Position numbers and translations under genes: made by a program. Source: Mangifera indica (lineage: Eukaryota; Streptophyta; Magnoliopsida; Sapindales; Anacardiaceae). From it: DNA of 64,000 nucleotides. How positions within the stretch are numbered: position 1 is the first letter of the stretch; the number at the start of each line of letters is the position of its first letter. Below the pieces are notes generated by a model, which worked only from the letters and a program-made list of their open reading frames with translations, was not told where the DNA came from and searched no databases. Location of the stretch: the NCBI RefSeq assembly GCF_011075055.1, contig NC_058137.1, forward strand, positions 26,335,463-26,399,462, in the 5' to 3' direction. This document shows, in pieces, positions 24,287 through 36,009 of the stretch.

Positions 24287-26378
24287 ATGGCCGATCGTTT
24301 CTTTCCCAATGAAATACCACCAGAAGCATCGCCTACACCACAAGAGGACTCTCTCTCCAAACTCCTCTCTCTTCCATACACAACTCTTTCGGATAAACTC
24401 AAGACCTCAGCTCTTCATCTCAAACAAACCGTACTACTTCCATGATTTTCATTTTCACTCGAAATCTCTTCTGGGTTTTGTTTATACAACCTCAAAATGA
24501 CTGAAGTTTTTTTTTTTCCCCCTTTAAATTGTTTAGATTGTGAATGAGACGTGGGGATCGAGTGGAAAGCGTGTGAAAGATTACACCTTGTACACGGGTG
24601 CTCTTGGCACTGCTTATTTGCTGTTTAAAGCTTATCAAATTACCAATAGTGAGAGTGATCTTAAATTGTGCTCTGACATTGTTAAGGCTTGTGATTCTGC
24701 TTCTAAAGATTCAGGGTACTTTCTCTTTACTCTTTTTAGTGCTTCAAATGTACATGTTTGAATGACTTATTTTGTGAAGATTGTGACTCTTTTATGTTCA
24801 AATTGTTGGGGAAGTTAAATAAAAGCTAGCAAATTTATTTCCTGCAAGGATCAAAATAAAAAAGTTAGTCATATGATTAGCGGAGATGCGTTCATACTGG
24901 GTGAAACTAGATATCCCTGATTGAGATGCAGCTTCTTGTTTAATACTTCATGGAAATGAAAAAATTTAATCAGTAGGTTTTGCATATGTTGTGAGAAGAA
25001 TTGCAAATTCAACCACATGTTATCACAAGGCAGAACAACACTTGCCAAAGAGAAATGAAAGAAACAGATAGGGTTCTTACTTGGTGTGTTCGATCGCATA
25101 ATAACTGGCACACCATAAGAGAAGACTGATCTGATTTTGTTTGTATTCATTGTTGTCTGATGAATGTAAGTAGGCATGTGACATTCATATGTGGGCGGGC
25201 TGGTGTTTGCGCTCTTGGTGCTGTTGTAGCGAAGCATGCTGGTGACGAGAAGCTACTTAAGTACTACATAACACAGTTTAAGGAGGTATTATCGGGGTTT
25301 TTTATTTTTCCTATCCTGATGACTTTGTTCCCCCTTAACTTGAATTTTATTTGATTGTATTGCTTTTGAGATTCAAATTTTCTCCTGAAAGCAGATCAAA
25401 CTCAATAGTTATTTGCCTAATGAGTTATTATATGGGAGAGTGGGGTTCTTATGGGCTTGTTCTTTCTTAAACAAGCATATTGGTAAAGACACAATATCTA
25501 CTACCTGTATGGTAAGATATTTTTGTTCCTTTTCCTCCAAATTTATTGTACTTAAGAGGATCGAATCAGTTCTTATTTTAATTGGATTAATATTTGTATA
25601 GAGGGCAGTTGTTGATGAAATTATAAAGGCTGGCAGAAGATTGGCTAGTAAGGGAAGATGTCCATTGATGTATGAATGGCATGGAAAGAAGTACTGGGGC
25701 GCTGCCCATGGCCTGGCAGGGATTATGCATGTTTTGATGGACATGGAATTGAAGCCTGGTGAGATGGAGGATGTCAAGAATACACTTCGCTACATGATAA
25801 AGAACCGTTTCTGCAGTGGCAACTATCCTTCAAGTGAAGGAAGTGAATCAGACCGTCTTGTGCATTGGTGCCATGGCGCTCCTGGAGTCACTCTTACCCT
25901 TGTGAAAGCAGCTCAGGTAACCCTTATTAGCTTTTTAACTACTAATTGGTCAGATTAGCAACATGCTTTGTTTATGCATTACCTATAACCCTTTTCAGCC
26001 TTTTGTTTTCATAACTCTTAACCATATGTAAATTTTCAGGTTTTTGGAGACACAGAATTTGTGCAAGCAGCTGTGGATGCAGGGGAGATAGTATGGCAGC
26101 GGGGTCTGCTTAAACGAGTTGGCATCTGTCATGGTATCAGTGGAAACACCTACATTTTTCTGGCGCTCTGCCGATTGACTGGCAATGTCGAGTACCTGTA
26201 CAGGGCTAAAGCATTTGCTTGCTTTCTATTTGATAGAGCACAAAAATTGATTTCAGAAGGGAAGATGCATGGAGGTGATCGCCCCTATTCACTGTTTGAA
26301 GGCATTGGAGGAATGGCTTATCTTTTTCTGGATATGATTGAATCGTCCACAGCTAGGTTCCCAGCTTATGAACTCTAA
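24287..26378 (+). CDS. GCR2: LanC-like protein GCR2/GCL (lanthionine-synthetase C-like)
   Basis: Six exons (24287-24430, 24537-24715, 25174-25285, 25395-25511, 25602-25916, 26040-26378) give 401 aa, close to Arabidopsis GCR2. The start MADRFFPNEIPPEA matches the family's FFPNEMP-type N-terminus. LanC alpha-toroid landmarks are YTLYTGALGTAYLLFKAYQ, FICGRAGVCALGAV, ELLYGRVGFLWACSFLNK, MYEWHGKKYWGAAHGLAGI, RLVHWCHGAPGVTLTLVKAA, RVGICHGISGNTYIFLAL and SLFEGIGGMAYLFLDM. The three zinc ligands of LanC proteins are kept: Cys274 (WCHG) and Cys319-His320 (ICHG). GCR2 was once proposed as an abscisic-acid GPCR; its LanC homology argues for a soluble protein, and eukaryotic LanCL proteins bind glutathione and add it to dehydrated residues. 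BRX1 is its divergent neighbour here and, as I recall, also in Arabidopsis (At1g52920/At1g52930). Confidence 0.95.
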
Positions 26379-26830
26379 TTTTCTTGCTGGGAAAACAGTG
26401 AAGACATCTACAATAACACCTTTTTTCTTCTTCTTTGGGTGGAACCTAACTAGTGTAGTAAGCCTTGGGTCTATGTAAAGTAAACAAAAATACCCAATTT
26501 TGCATTGACATCCTTCTTCATACACTGATTCAGCTTTGCGAACGTTGTTTAGTCAAAATTCTAATGTTTTGAAAGACCTTGCAAAGTTGGAAGTACAATG
26601 AACATGAACATAATTGATGCCATTTCCGTTTCATTCCAACACCGCAAAAGTAACCTTGCATACGGCAACAAGGGTGAGCAATTTTATTCTGGTTTTTAAA
26701 TCACAAGTCATCTACATCTGAAGGGAAAAAACTGCTTACAAAAATCCAAATTCCGTAGAACACAATAGACCTGAAAGTTCATCATTCTCTCCCATGGCAC
26801 AGATCAGTAAAACAGAACCCAAGTTCTTAT
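26379..26830. other. Convergent intergenic spacer holding two 3' UTRs
   Basis: This 452-bp spacer lies between the stop codons of the GCR2-like gene (+) and the protochlorophyllide oxidoreductase gene (-). It is likely all 3' UTR. Nothing else is recognised. Confidence 0.6.
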
Positions 26831-28870
26831 TTAAGCCAAACCAACAAGTTTCTCAGTGATCTCCCACACTTTACGTGCCTTCTCTTCGTCACTAGCTTCT
26901 TGAGACAACTGATTCTCAAATGAAGCTGAGTTCTTGTTCCAGCTCCAGTAAACACCGGATTTTGTCAAACTTGGATCGCTCACAACCTGACAGAAGCAAC
27001 GAGTTAAGATCATTCACACAATTTCAAGGCAATCATAATATCTGTCGGACAAAATTGCAGATAAAGGGCAATTTTTTTTTTACCTGTGCAAGCCTTTTTC
27101 CAGCTTCATCTTCAGATACAAAGCCCTTGGTGATGTACTTCTGGAATGGAGGGAAGAGAAACCTGAACAAGGGAATGTGCTCCCTGAACAAGCCTGTTGT
27201 GGCAATGCAACCAGGGTAAAGGGAAGCAAATGTTATTCCGGTTTCCTCATGGAACCGCCTATGGAACTCTTGCATTGTGAGCATGTTGCAGACTTTGCTG
27301 TCTTTGTAGGCCTTGGCACCATCAAATTCTCCACCATCAATCATGGATGAGGAGTTAAGCCCATTTAAACCCCCGGCAAGCCCCCGCAAATCCCCAAGGT
27401 TGGCCTTAGGAGGTACATTGCCAGCTAAGGTGTTTGTATTTCCTGATAAAATTATAATTACAGTTAGTACCCTAATACCTTATTTTTTATACTTCAATAT
27501 ATGTACATGCTAACTTCCATGTGAATTAATACCTGTAATTGAGCCAACAATGATTAGGCGCTTTGATGGGTAATCGGATTGCTTCATGTCATCAAGCAAC
27601 AACCGTGAAAGGAGGAAGTGACCAAGATGGTTAGTTCCAACGCTAAGCTCAAACCCTTCAGCAGTAAATGAAGGCTCTTTAGCAGTTGGCTGGTAAACAG
27701 CAGCATTGCAAACCAGCACATCAAGAGGCCGGCCTGATCGCCTGAAGTTATCAACAAATTGGCGGACACTATCAAGCGAAGCAAGATCCAAATGCATAAT
27801 TGTGTAGTTTTCCTTAGCTATGCCAGCTGATTTAGCAGCTCTTTCAGCCTTGAGGAAGTCCCTGCAGGCCATAATTACATGCCATTTCCCGGTTTCAGCT
27901 AGTGCCTTAGCTGTGGCAAGACCCAATCCAGAGGAGGCGCCAGTGATGACAACACTGCCTTTTCTTAGAGTTTTCTTCCCTTGTGGAGCAGCTACATTGA
28001 CTGCTGGAGTGGCGGTAGCTGATGTTTGAGCTCTTATGGCGCCTATTCTTTGGTTGAATTCCCTCTGCAGTGAAAATCCAAACATATATAGAAACTATCT
28101 GAATATGTCAAATGCATTCATCTTTACATGTTAAGAAACAATGTGCAATGACTCCACTTGGCAAATTCCGCAATGCCAGCACAGCTTGGTAAGTCAACAA
28201 GAAGCACAAAGTGTTAATGAATCCATGCCCTCAACTTAATTTTCTGCTATTAAGACATTAAAATTCCAAATTCTTGAAAAATCGATAGCTTCAAGCTAAA
28301 TTTCTTGCCACAGTTCAAATTCTTATAGTTTCTATTTGCATGTCTGACTAATTTATGCCTATAATCTTGAAAAGAGTAGTTGTAGCGGTTCAATTATCAT
28401 TTCCTTTTCCATCAACATCATCACAAAAAAGTTGAAATTTACGTGAACCTTGAATTTGACTGTGATAGAACTGTCATCCATATGTCCAACTTATTTATGA
28501 GGCACAATTCAAACAAAACATACTGATTTGTCGGTCCAATTCAAGGCTATTCACAACAACCAAGACAAAAAGCCAAAAGGGAACTGAATTCTGGGACTGG
28601 TAAACTACCTTGCATCTCAACGCAGAACAGCCGAAGTCAGATCTGGCATGGTCTGAAAGTGAAACTCCAAAAAGGCTTGAGTCCTTGAAAGATGCAGTAG
28701 ACTTTCCCTGCATGCAACAATCAAACATACCAAAATGTCAACCATTTTCATTCCTTTCTTTCTCCTTCTTCATAATAAACAGGAAGCCCATCATCAAAAC
28801 AAAAGCAAAAACAAACCTCTTTGGGGATGTAGAAAGCAGAGGCAACCAAAGAAGCAGCCTGGAAAGCCAT
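26831..28870 (-). CDS. POR: Light-dependent protochlorophyllide oxidoreductase, chloroplast precursor
   Basis: Five exons on the complement (28817-28870, 28609-28707, 27533-28064, 27084-27442, 26831-26986) give 1200 nt, 399 aa, the usual length. It reduces protochlorophyllide to chlorophyllide with NADPH and light, at etioplast and thylakoid membranes. The first about 65 residues ([18 protein letters not shown]...) form a Ser/Ala-rich transit peptide. Mature-protein motifs are the NADPH-binding TGASSGLG (92-99), [31 protein letters not shown] and the catalytic Tyr274-x3-Lys278 in AYKDSK of the short-chain dehydrogenase family. Plant-specific segments follow: [18 protein letters not shown] and [28 protein letters not shown] and PORC cannot be told apart safely by sequence here. 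Gene order points to Arabidopsis PORB (At4g27440). A MULE-like element starts 267 bp upstream of the ATG. Confidence 0.97.
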
Positions 28871-28986
28871 TTGAAAAGGGTGTTTCAATTTAATGCTAAG
28901 GATATTTTCGGCTGACAGTGCAGTGGAGCTGAGAGCTTAGTGGTAGAAGAAATAGAAGAGGTTGAAAGAGATATTAAAGCGACTTG

Positions 28987-28995
28987 TATATATAG
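28987..28995 (-). promoter_or_regulatory. Probable TATA box of the protochlorophyllide oxidoreductase gene
   Basis: On the minus strand this reads CTATATATAC, roughly 120 bp before the ATG at 28870. Spacing and sequence are typical. Confidence 0.5.
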
Positions 28996-29037
28996 GAAGA
29001 AGCTGCATGGTTTGTGACAAAAAAGAGTAATGTAATT

Positions 29038-29066
29038 GGATAAGACAGGCAGAGAAGATAAGATAA
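29038..29066 (-). promoter_or_regulatory. Cluster of I-box (GATAAG/GATAA) motifs in the protochlorophyllide oxidoreductase promoter
   Basis: GGATAAG (29038-29044) and GATAAGATAA (29057-29066) give three GATAA units within 29 bp, about 45-75 bp upstream of the TATA box. I-boxes occur in light-regulated promoters such as rbcS and are bound by GATA and MYB-like factors. Their use here is inference, but the gene is light-regulated in other plants. Confidence 0.45.
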
Positions 29067-29136
29067 ATTGCAGAACAAGTATCTGCTATATCAATTCTAG
29101 GCCACCAATGAGGTTTCAGGTTTTGGATTTCCAGAT

Positions 29137-29774
29137 GGCCAAACGACTATTTCCCACCCAAGGTTTAGCGTTTTCTCAAAAGTCCCCCCTTTAACTATGG
29201 AAACACCAAACACCCACCTATGGCCGGTTAGATTTAACCAAACCCTAACGGCTGAAAATTTTATCTCCTTTTGCTCCCCTAAACTTTAAAAACTGAAATT
29301 TTCCCCCCGCCTAAGTTTTAAAAAATGGCAGTTTCACCCTAGGGTTTGGTTTTGAAATCTCCGGCGACCTCTCCGGCTCCGTTGCCGACGGCCGCTCCCT
29401 CCCGAAGCAACCTCTCCTTCCGGCGATCTCTTTCCTCCCATTTGGAGGTCCGATCGACGCCCGGAGACGTCGTGGGAGACGAAGCAACGGAGCCGAAGAG
29501 GTCGCCGGAGATTTCAAAACAAACCCTAGGGTGAAACTGCCATTTTTTAAAACTTAGGGTGGGGGAAAATTTTAGTTTTTAAAGTTTAGGGGGGCGAAAT
29601 AGATTCTATTTTAGTTTATTTTTAATATTATAGCCAAAATGACGATTTTACCCCTACCACCGTTAGGGTTTGGTTAAATCTAACCGGTCATGGGTGGGTG
29701 TTTGGTGTTTCCATAGTTAAAGGGGGGACTTTTGAGAAAACGCTAAACCTTGGGTGGGAAATAGTCGTTTGGCC
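29137..29774. mobile_element. GGCCAAA foldback (MULE-like) element, copy C, in the protochlorophyllide oxidoreductase promoter
   Basis: This is a 638-bp near-palindrome. The outermost 82 bases of the two arms are identical in inverted orientation, beginning GGCCAAACGACTATTTCCCA. The arms continue to match inward, with about 60 extra bases in the right arm. The flanks are perfect 9-bp duplications, TTTCCAGAT at 29128-29136 and 29775-29783. This is the least diverged copy in the window. The GC-rich centre (about 29350-29520, CTCCGGCGACCTC and its mirror) is open in two frames only because it is repetitive. Long terminal repeats with 9-bp duplication suggest a non-autonomous Mutator-like element. 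Confidence 0.88.
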
Positions 29775-29783
29775 TTTCCAGAT

Positions 29784-30521
29784 TTTAAGATGGTTTGGTG
29801 GGGGCTTGAGAGAGATATTTAGGTCCGTTTCCCAAAATAGTCCACTCCTTGAAGTTATGGGTTGAGCATAAAAATATTGAAATGGATTGGGGAAATCATG
29901 GCATCCTCGGTTTTTGTTTTGGACAGTAGGAGCCTGGCTGAAGCTTTTATCGTTGCAGATTTTCTGTCATGAGATTTGGCAGATTTCATAGTTGGGTGAA
30001 ATTAGTTTACATAATAAAATTCAAGATTCATCTGGAAATTAAACCTAAATGAATATGAAAGACTTCAAAATGCCAGACTTCAAATAGTACAAATTACTTC
30101 GACACATCATCAACCCTAATTTTTTTTCCCCACTTGTGGACTTAACAAGACTACCACGAATGAATCACAAAAAAATTTCATTTAAATTCAATAAGCTTTT
30201 TCGTGCTCATGACTCTACAATTCCCGATTGCAGAAATACATCGGTTTCTAAATTCAGTGTAGTTTTTTTTTTTTTTTTTTGCATTTAACAAATCTATATT
30301 TTCTCAATGCTCAATCGGAATGGCCATCCATCTGTTTACCACTCCAGTGATCAGCACAAAGAAAGAAGAAATGGAACTCGCTAATATTACAAATCTCACC
30401 AAATATCTCTCTGTACAAATTTAATCACCAGGGAAGGGAGAGTACTGATCATCATCATCAACCCATTTCCCCCACACCCAGCCTCCTGCCATATTTTGTT
30501 TTTCTTTTTGTCTTTAAGTCC
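29784..30521. other. Intergenic between the promoter insertion and the WD40 gene 3' end
   Basis: The region holds distal promoter sequence of the protochlorophyllide oxidoreductase gene and the probable 3' UTR of the WD40 gene (from about 30300). It contains one poly(T) run near 30265-30282. No gene is seen. Confidence 0.5.
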
Positions 30522-33500
30522 TTATATCCGAACTGGCAATCCAAAATTTTGAAAAGTTCTGATTTCCCCTCGAAGACCTGCGGTTACAATCACCATGCCC
30601 CATGCTGAGATGTTTGAACTGAACCCATTGGTGAAATCTACACTGGTACGTGGGCTTCTATTCCTTGCAGCCAAATAAAGTTTTTCTTCTGGCCATGTAG
30701 CTGATATTCTATCACAGAAGTAGCTGTTGGTTGCACTAGAAATGATTCCATTAAGCGGACTATCGGTGCAACCAGATGCAGATCGTGAACCCTCGTTACC
30801 ACTAGCCTCAACAGGTGTCGGAGGGTGATTAGCCATGGAGAACTCATCAAAATTATTGTCAACACCAGTTTGATCACCTGAGTATGTGTCTTGTAGCCCC
30901 CATATGTCACCCATGCCAGGCCAGGGAACGGCCACTGATACATCTTGACAATGGAAATGCTCGTAAGAATGAGTTACGGTAACACCTTTATTTCTGCTTG
31001 GTCGGGATTCAACTTCATGTTTCCACACGTACACATAAGAATCCTCACTAGCAGATACCACATATCTCCCATTTGCTGTGAGGGAGGCAGATATTTGACT
31101 ATTGGGGTTACGAAACCCTGTCACAGAAAGAATACTAACTTGATTGTGAAAATGGTCAAGATGCAGCACATGTAGATATACCAAAAAGCAACTTGTTTTT
31201 TAGTACATCTATTGATAGCTAAAAAGAAATCTATTTCTCATAAAGCTATGTGATCTAGCAACACACAAAACTGAAAATTCCAAACACATAATTCATCCTA
31301 CACATCCAACATCTACATAATAATCATTAAAATACAATGTCAAGCAAAGCTGTCTAAAGCTGACCCTCAGACACAAAAATTGTCTAGCCAAATTGGTGTA
31401 GAAGGATCAAATTCTTACTGGAGTTACCCAGATATACATGATAACATATGGGAGATGAAAGATAAACCCTGCAATTAAACCTATAAAGAACTGCAAACAA
31501 TGGAGAATCATTGGCATCAATTATTTGTCCCACCACTAATTAAAGAGTCTGGTTTCAAAAAAGTGAAGTGTCATTCATGATTCTGGTGCTAAAAGTAAGA
31601 AAAGGACAATATATGTTGCACATTATTCTTACCTTTAAACTTGTGCACTAGGTCAACACCATCAACAACCCGAACCCTTGAATCTGCAGATGTGATGAGC
31701 ACTTCCGATGAGCTTCCAGGTGCAAACTGGTAAATGAAGCTAATTAGCAGCTACCATGGATCAAGTGAAATAGTGGCAAAAATCTAATAAAGAAATGAGA
31801 AAAAAAACCATGGTGACGGGAATGGAATAGCTTCAGAAATGATCTCAAGAAATTGAAATGATACAAGAACAACCAAATTACCTGAAAACCAGTGATTTTC
31901 TTGTGCTGGGATTTCTTCTTCTTGCTTTGTAGATTGATTGGACTTTTCTGTTGTAACTTATTCTCTGAAAAAACATATATACAAAAATATCATCCTTAAC
32001 TTCCAACAGTGCAAGAGCTGAACAAGGAGGCAGGTTACACATAAACACAGACATACACAAAGTCTCAAAATCACACAAATGGAGCCAGAGAGATTTATCT
32101 TCATACCAGAGATATCGTATAAATGGCAGCTTCCCTTGTAAGAACCAACTAATGCACCCTTAAAAATGGGGTAAAGATTAAATAAGCCCCAGATTTTTCC
32201 CTGAAATTTTAAATATGGATGCGAAAAAATATTATATATAGCCCAACCTGACCATCTGGTGTATAACAGGCAGCAGTAACCATCTCATGCAGATCATTCC
32301 AATAAACAACTTGACGATCAGGAATGCTCCATATGCGAACCTTAGCATCTAGGGATCCACTAATGAAATATCTATCATCAACAGGATTAAACTGGATGCA
32401 AGTTACTGTGTCAAGGCAGATTAAAAAATTAAGTTTCATTAGCATTACATAAGCTAGTGCAATGAACAAGTTACCCAAAGAAAAAAAAATCATTGCTAAT
32501 TCAACCAGCCAGGGTTTTATAACAGAAAATTAGAAATTTAAATAAGTTCAAAATTCTTAAAGGGACCTGAATGTTGTACTCAATGCTTCTGACATTTGAA
32601 AAAATTACAGGAAAAAGCAAGTTTATTGTAGTGGCATTTGACTGATTAAAGTATTTAAGCTTTAGGGTGTGTGGAGATACAGCATTTAAAGAAAAATGGG
32701 TGAAAAGAAGGTACCATAATCACTGTGAGAGAATATTTTCAAACAAGTCTTGCTAGACAAATGCCACAGCCGCACGGTTTTGTCCATTGAAGAAGAAAGC
32801 AGATGCTGGAGAAAATAAAAGTTGTAAATTATACATACAAGAATAAGTAATCACTTCCAGATATCTGGCAGCTAACTTAACGGTTTGATTTATAAAAATA
32901 GCCAAGACCATAGTAGAGGAGCATAAATATGTAAGAACAGCAATAACCAAAGGAACAACCACAATTTCATATAATGAGTACCAGAGAGAAATTGATTAAC
33001 TGCTATAGCCAGTTCTAAACTAATCACGTGGTACATTAACAAGTCTACAATAGGCATATATTTTTCATACATATTAGATACACTAAACTTACTAATTATT
33101 ACTATCTAATGCAATTTAACTTTGCAATAAATATTTCCCAATACCTATTCACCACTTGAAGCAACTTTCATGGCAACACAGTGAATCACCTAATTTTGTC
33201 ACTGATTTAAGTTATCTAGGCTCAACTAAAGAAAAACTATTTGATTCTCTTTGGCATCAACAATATTGGCTGATTTTTGTTGGCAGGTTTTCGTGCAGAT
33301 ACTAATAGATCCATTATGGCCAGCAATAAATATCCAGTTCAGCTACTGGATTTTAAATTTGCATATGACATTTAATTACAGCCCAATAGTTGCAGAACAA
33401 ATTCTGATTAAAAACAGTTCGTACAGTGCTCAGAAAATTTATAAGCCAACACAACCAATTTAAAAGTTAATAAGAATACAATAAAACAAGAGACTAGAAG

Positions 33501-35915
33501 GATGGACAAACATCATTGAGAAGCCCAAAGGTATACACTGATATCATACAACGTATTTCAAGAAACGAGCTATCTAACAAACTTGTTAAGGCCAATCATT
33601 AAATTCCCCAAGGCATCTATATTCATAGGAACATGCATTATATGTCCTTTAATAAGGAATTCAATCCAATGTCCTCCCATAACCAAAGCCAGAGTGGTAC
33701 TTTTGACGAAATTGATATGTTACTGAATCTCTATACTTTTTCTATATATCTATAAACCACCGCAGTCATCATTGTCTCCACCAATTAAAACATGATCGTC
33801 TTTCACAAATCACTGCAAAAAATTTATACACTGCATTCAAAGACCTTACCACAGGACACCTTTCATATTGTTACTGAACTCTATGTTGTTAAACCTTCTC
33901 TATCTTGATAAAATCTAAACTTACCCAAAACAGAAACATTAGTATGTGTCCTAACTCCTAGGCTACTACCATAAGGGGAAATTAAATAAAGTGTTTTACC
34001 AAAGGCAAAGTAAATTTACCACTTAAACTACATGACAAGAGGATATCACATTATACAGGTATATCTATCATGTTATGGTTACTAAACCTTTCATACTACT
34101 GCATGTTAAAGACAAACAAAAAATAACTAATCATGCCAAATTATGCAGGTAGAAGCAACAAAAGTATCTTAAATGGAATTTAACAGAAACACCAAAATGA
34201 TAACTAACCTGAGATTTGGACCATGATAGATCAAGCACATCATCAAGATGTCCTTGGAATGAACAAATGGGTTTTTCAGAAAGCCCAAACACAGTCTCTG
34301 GCACCACAATGTGGTCCAAGCTCAGTGATTTTCGGCTCATAGACCTTCCTCTTCTCTTCTTCTCAAACAGGTTATCCATATGTTTTGGAGACAATGAATT
34401 TGGTTCTGGTGACCCATTAGACAGATGCAACAGACTCAAATGTCCTTCTTCAGGTTTCTCAAGAAGTTCTCCCTTCCTTTCAGTCTCAACAACCTGCCAA
34501 ACATGAATAACACAATCCTCCCCTGCACTTGCAAGATACCTTCCATCCAAACTAAACTTAATGCTCCAAATAGACCCATTATGTGCCTGAATCTCTTGGC
34601 TCTTATAGAGTGCTGTAAGCTCTTTACTTGACTTCCCATACTGACGCACCCTCACACGCTCTGGTCCATGAAATGAGACATCCTGGCTGTCATCCGTGGC
34701 AGAACTTGACCGCCGCCCACCCTTCTCTGACGAAGTATCCCTCTCATCACTGCTTCGTCTCTCTTTGTGCCCCGTCACAGTACTGGCAACACTCTTTATA
34801 CTCTTCAACCAACTCCCTTTCTTCTTCATTTTGCCCCCACCACCACTATTCTCATTCATGTTCGAATTGAAATTATCCTTAATACCCTCCTCCACGTTCT
34901 GCCTTCTCATCAATTCTTGAACAAGTGGAGAATGCCCCACACTCATTTCAAACTCTTCCATAGTCAACTGCCTCCCAGTCTCTACTTCCTTAACCTTGTT
35001 CCACATCCCATCCTCCCTAATCTCATTCACCAAAAATGCTTTCCCATTATCAAGATTCCTGATCAAACACAGTTGTTCATCAACTGCCACGGTTCCATTA
35101 GAATCCAAACCCTCAACAGGCTCTTCAACATTAGCATTAGCAGGCAAAGAGTTACTACTATAATTACCATTACCATGAAGACTCAAATGATGGGTTCGAT
35201 TCTCCTCCACCCTTTTACAATTCTTGCCAGTGGGGGGCTTATTTAACAAAGTAGCAGTAGCAATAATCTCATCATTGCTTTTATCACTCCGTGACTTACT
35301 AACAATAATCCTTTGAAGAACATTACCATTATAGCCATCATAACTGTTACGATTATTATTTACACGAGCTGAATCTAAAGAAGAAGAATGAATAGAAAGA
35401 ATTGAAGGAGAACAAACTGACAATTGATGACGATGATGACGACTACGATGATCATGATCAGAACCTTTGCTAGTCCTCGAACCGTCTGATTTTGATCGAA
35501 CGATACCCACACCACCAGAGACAGAAGAACAACCTCGATCTGGCTGAGTCAACCCATCAGACGACGGCGATCTTCCGAAATCTCCCCCACCTGTTTCCCT
35601 CTCGGATCCCGGTTTGGCCCGCGCCAGAGCCCGGTCATGACTGAGACCCATTTCACAGAGCAAACGAGTCCGCCTCTCGGAGACCGAAACGGGCTCGGAG
35701 ATCCAAACATCGTACTTGGTAGAGACGCCCATGGGGAATTTAGGAACACGAAAATCATAAACAGGAGAGTCCGGGTTAAGATTGGGATTATCGGGTTCGG
35801 ATTCGGAGGAAGAAGTGGAGCAAGAGTTTGAAGAAGTGACTAACCGGTCCAACGACTCATAGAAACATTCGTCTTCATCTTCTTCATCTCCCCCTCCTAC
35901 TCCCGTCTTGCTCAT
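30522..35915 (-). CDS. WD40-repeat protein, WDR44-like
   Basis: Seven exons on the complement (34209-35915, 32715-32805, 32248-32405, 32107-32158, 31882-31964, 31633-31726, 30522-31117) join in phase to 926 aa. The ATG at 35915 ([16 protein letters not shown]) is used because the longer frame lacks an ATG. Residues 1-440 are acidic/Ser-rich and largely disordered, with WSKSQ-type blades starting after. WD blades are [20 protein letters not shown] (about 444), [80 protein letters not shown] and [21 protein letters not shown] long insert ([14 protein letters not shown]) separates blades 1 and 2, as in WDR44/rabphilin-11-like plant proteins. Human WDR44 binds Rab11 on endosomes; the plant role is unknown. 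Arabidopsis At3g15470 is the probable orthologue. Confidence 0.92.
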
Positions 35916-35947
35916 CGTAGTAGATACTCTAGTCTCGTTTCGCACAT
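35912..35947 (-). promoter_or_regulatory. Upstream ORF whose stop overlaps the WD40 gene start codon
   Basis: On the minus strand, ATG at 35947 opens an 11-codon frame ([11 protein letters not shown]). Its TGA (35914-35912) overlaps the main ATG (35915-35913) as ATGA. A TATAAAA match lies about 55-60 bp upstream of the uORF start (36001-36007), so the uORF would be within a short 5' leader if that box is used. Translational control is inference. Confidence 0.5.
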
Positions 35948-36000
35948 TTTATGTTCCACAAAATACCCAGCAGAGAAAAAACCAACTGGGGTCCTTGGTC

Positions 36001-36007
36001 TTTTTAT
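36001..36007 (-). promoter_or_regulatory. Probable TATA box of the WD40 gene
   Basis: The minus strand reads TATAAAA, about 90 bp upstream of the main ATG. The region beyond (36200-36250) is CT-rich on the minus strand. Confidence 0.4.
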
Positions 36008-36009
36008 AA

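Noticed and set aside
24540..24761. Translated frame running past 24715 in the GCR2-like gene
   Set aside because: Sequence after the donor (GG|GTACTT) no longer matches the LanC family, while the exon at 25174 continues it in phase.
29311..29534. Open frames on both strands in the GC-rich centre of foldback copy C
   Set aside because: They arise from a palindrome with no stop codons; no protein family and no start context.
34216..35246. Several plus-strand open frames
   Set aside because: They are antisense shadows of the large first exon of the WD40 gene, which has clear conserved blades in its own frame.
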